DNA of 64,000 nucleotides from Thermosipho affectus (lineage in GTDB: Bacteria; Thermotogota; Thermotogae; Thermotogales; Fervidobacteriaceae). Within the stretch, counting starts at the first letter, position 1. Each line of letters starts with the position of its first letter. The DNA is taken from NCBI RefSeq assembly GCF_001990485.1, contig NZ_LBFC01000018.1, positions 186,001-250,000 of the forward strand. The letters run 5' to 3'. The notes under the pieces are model-generated. The model saw only the letters and a program-made list of their open reading frames with translations, ran no database searches and had not been told where the DNA came from. Below are positions 63,299-64,000 of the stretch, piece by piece. The translations under genes were made by a program, and so were the position numbers.

Positions 63299-63310
63299 GG
63301 AGGTTTAAAT

Positions 63311-63496
63311 ATGGCAAGAAAAGGTCTTGTAGAAAGATGGAAGAAACCCAAAAAATTTAAAACAAGAGAGTATACAAGATGTAAGATATGTGGACGTGCA
63401 CATTCTGTTTATAGAGAATTTGGTGTATGTAGGGTTTGTTTTAGAAAAATGGCCAACGAGGGAAAACTCCCGGGAGTTAGGAAGGCAACATGGTAA
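63311..63496 (+). CDS. rpsZ: 30S ribosomal protein S14, zinc-binding type
   Basis: The 61-residue short form has a CxxC...CxxC zinc site (CKICGRAH...CRVCFRKMA), unlike the longer zinc-free S14. AAGGAGG precedes the ATG. Confidence 0.96.
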   Translation: MARKGLVERWKKPKKFKTREYTRCKICGRAHSVYREFGVCRVCFRKMANEGKLPGVRKATW

Positions 63497-63511
63497 AAGG
63501 AGGGGAATACA

Positions 63512-63916
63512 ATGTGGAGCGATCCAATAGCTGACATGCTCACTCGAATAAGAAATGCTAACGTTGCATTAAAAGAACAAGTAGATGTTCCAGCATCAAA
63601 TTTAAAGAAAGCAATAGCTGAAATTTTGAAAACAGAAGGATTTATTAAAGATTACACATATATTGAGGATGGGAAACAAGGAATCATCAGAATTCAAATG
63701 AAATACAAAGGTACAAGGAGAAATAGAGAAAGAGTAATTCACGGAATTGTTAGAATTTCAAAGCCAGGAAGAAGGATTTATGTGGATAAAGATCATCTTC
63801 CAAAGGTTAAAAATGGATTAGGAATAGCAATTTTAACAACTTCTAAAGGCGTTATGACTGACAAAATGGCAAGAGAAATTGGAGTTGGCGGAGAAGTAAT
63901 CGCCTATATCTGGTAA
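63512..63916 (+). CDS. rpsH: 30S ribosomal protein S8
   Basis: S8 is a primary 16S rRNA binder. The 134-residue protein reads [22 protein letters not shown] and [38 protein letters not shown] precedes the ATG. Confidence 0.97.
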   Translation: MWSDPIADMLTRIRNANVALKEQVDVPASNLKKAIAEILKTEGFIKDYTYIEDGKQGIIRIQMKYKGTRRNRERVIHGIVRISKPGRRIYVDKDHLPKVKNGLGIAILTTSKGVMTDKMAREIGVGGEVIAYIW

Positions 63917-63929
63917 GGAGGTGTACTCA

Positions 63930-64000
63930 ATGTCCCGTATAGCAAATAAACCTATAGTGATACCAAATGGCGTAGAAGTTAAGGTTGAAGGAAATGTTTT
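63930..64000 (+). CDS. rplF: 50S ribosomal protein L6, partial (C-terminus off window)
   Basis: The first 23 codons read MSRIANKPIVIPNGVEVKVE, the typical L6 N-terminus, in the expected place after rpsH. AAGGAGGTG precedes the ATG. The rest is beyond the right edge. Confidence 0.93.
   Translation, partial: MSRIANKPIVIPNGVEVKVEGNV

Noticed and set aside
1-64000. CRISPR array, prophage or insertion sequence
   Set aside because: I saw no regularly spaced repeats, transposase or integrase frames, phage structural genes or attachment-site duplications next to the tRNA genes.

Overview
The window is a gene-dense, AT-rich stretch of a bacterial chromosome. The organism is most likely a Thermotogales member close to Thermosipho. 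That assignment is inference from several features: the low GC content with AGA/AAA-rich codons, the fused str and S10 ribosomal operons, an outer-membrane BamA protein together with secreted beta-rich proteins in a cell that also has a flagellum and a Che system, an ornithine aminomutase operon, and frequent TTG/GTG starts after strong GGAGG sites. No IS element, prophage, CRISPR array or other clear mobile element is visible. Apart from RNA genes and leaders, no gap longer than about 200 bases lacks a gene.

Layout. 1-3021 (minus): a 2-hydroxyacid dehydrogenase, murG and murC (cut by the left edge). 3152-10343 (plus): a SagB-type nitroreductase, a secreted HExxH protein with a probable outer-membrane barrel, a secreted calcium-loop FG-GAP propeller protein and four type IV pilin-like proteins. 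The last five look like one cell-surface unit and resemble in layout the minor pilin/PilY1 clusters of proteobacteria. 10340-12834 (minus): a HAD phosphatase and an SF1 helicase. 12916-14808: a secreted metallophosphoesterase. 14986-20278: the oxidative ornithine pathway (ord, ortA, ortB, oraS, oraE) without a visible ornithine racemase. 20343-28164: tatD, ruvA, a DRTGG/PHP/HATPase trio, bamA, an AlaX-like editing protein and a secreted protein. 28264-34257: gatA, gatB, an envelope protein, hemW, rodA and a small conserved-looking protein.

34449-44434 (plus): a membrane GAF/degenerate-GGDEF protein, truA, a propeller-like protein, tlyA, a secreted paralogue of the 26962 gene, then cheA-cheW-cheY and fliO-fliP-fliQ. 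This joins chemotaxis signalling to the flagellar export gate. 44423-47030 (minus): tmk, rpsB and infC-rpmI-rplT behind a structured leader. 47176-47412 (minus): tRNA-Glu, tRNA-Arg and tRNA-Lys. 47478-52172 (minus): pyk, two poorly known envelope genes and an RluA-type pseudouridine synthase. 52292-64000 (plus): tRNA-Val, tRNA-Gln, then rpsL-rpsG-fusA-tuf-rpsJ onward through rpsH into rplF, which is cut by the right edge.

Three observations stand out. (1) The FG-GAP plus minor-pilin cluster may encode a PilY1-like pilus tip without PilY1 homology. (2) Three genes (infC, fliO and a GGDEF-like gene) have no ATG/GTG/TTG at the position dictated by their Shine-Dalgarno site. They appear to start at ATT/ATC, ATT and ATA. 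Because IF3 itself polices such starts, this suggests an IF3-sensitive start-codon regulon. (3) Many transcription units share an extended -10 box of the form TGnTATAAT with a poor -35. All functions are read from sequence motifs and family knowledge; nothing was searched or computed.
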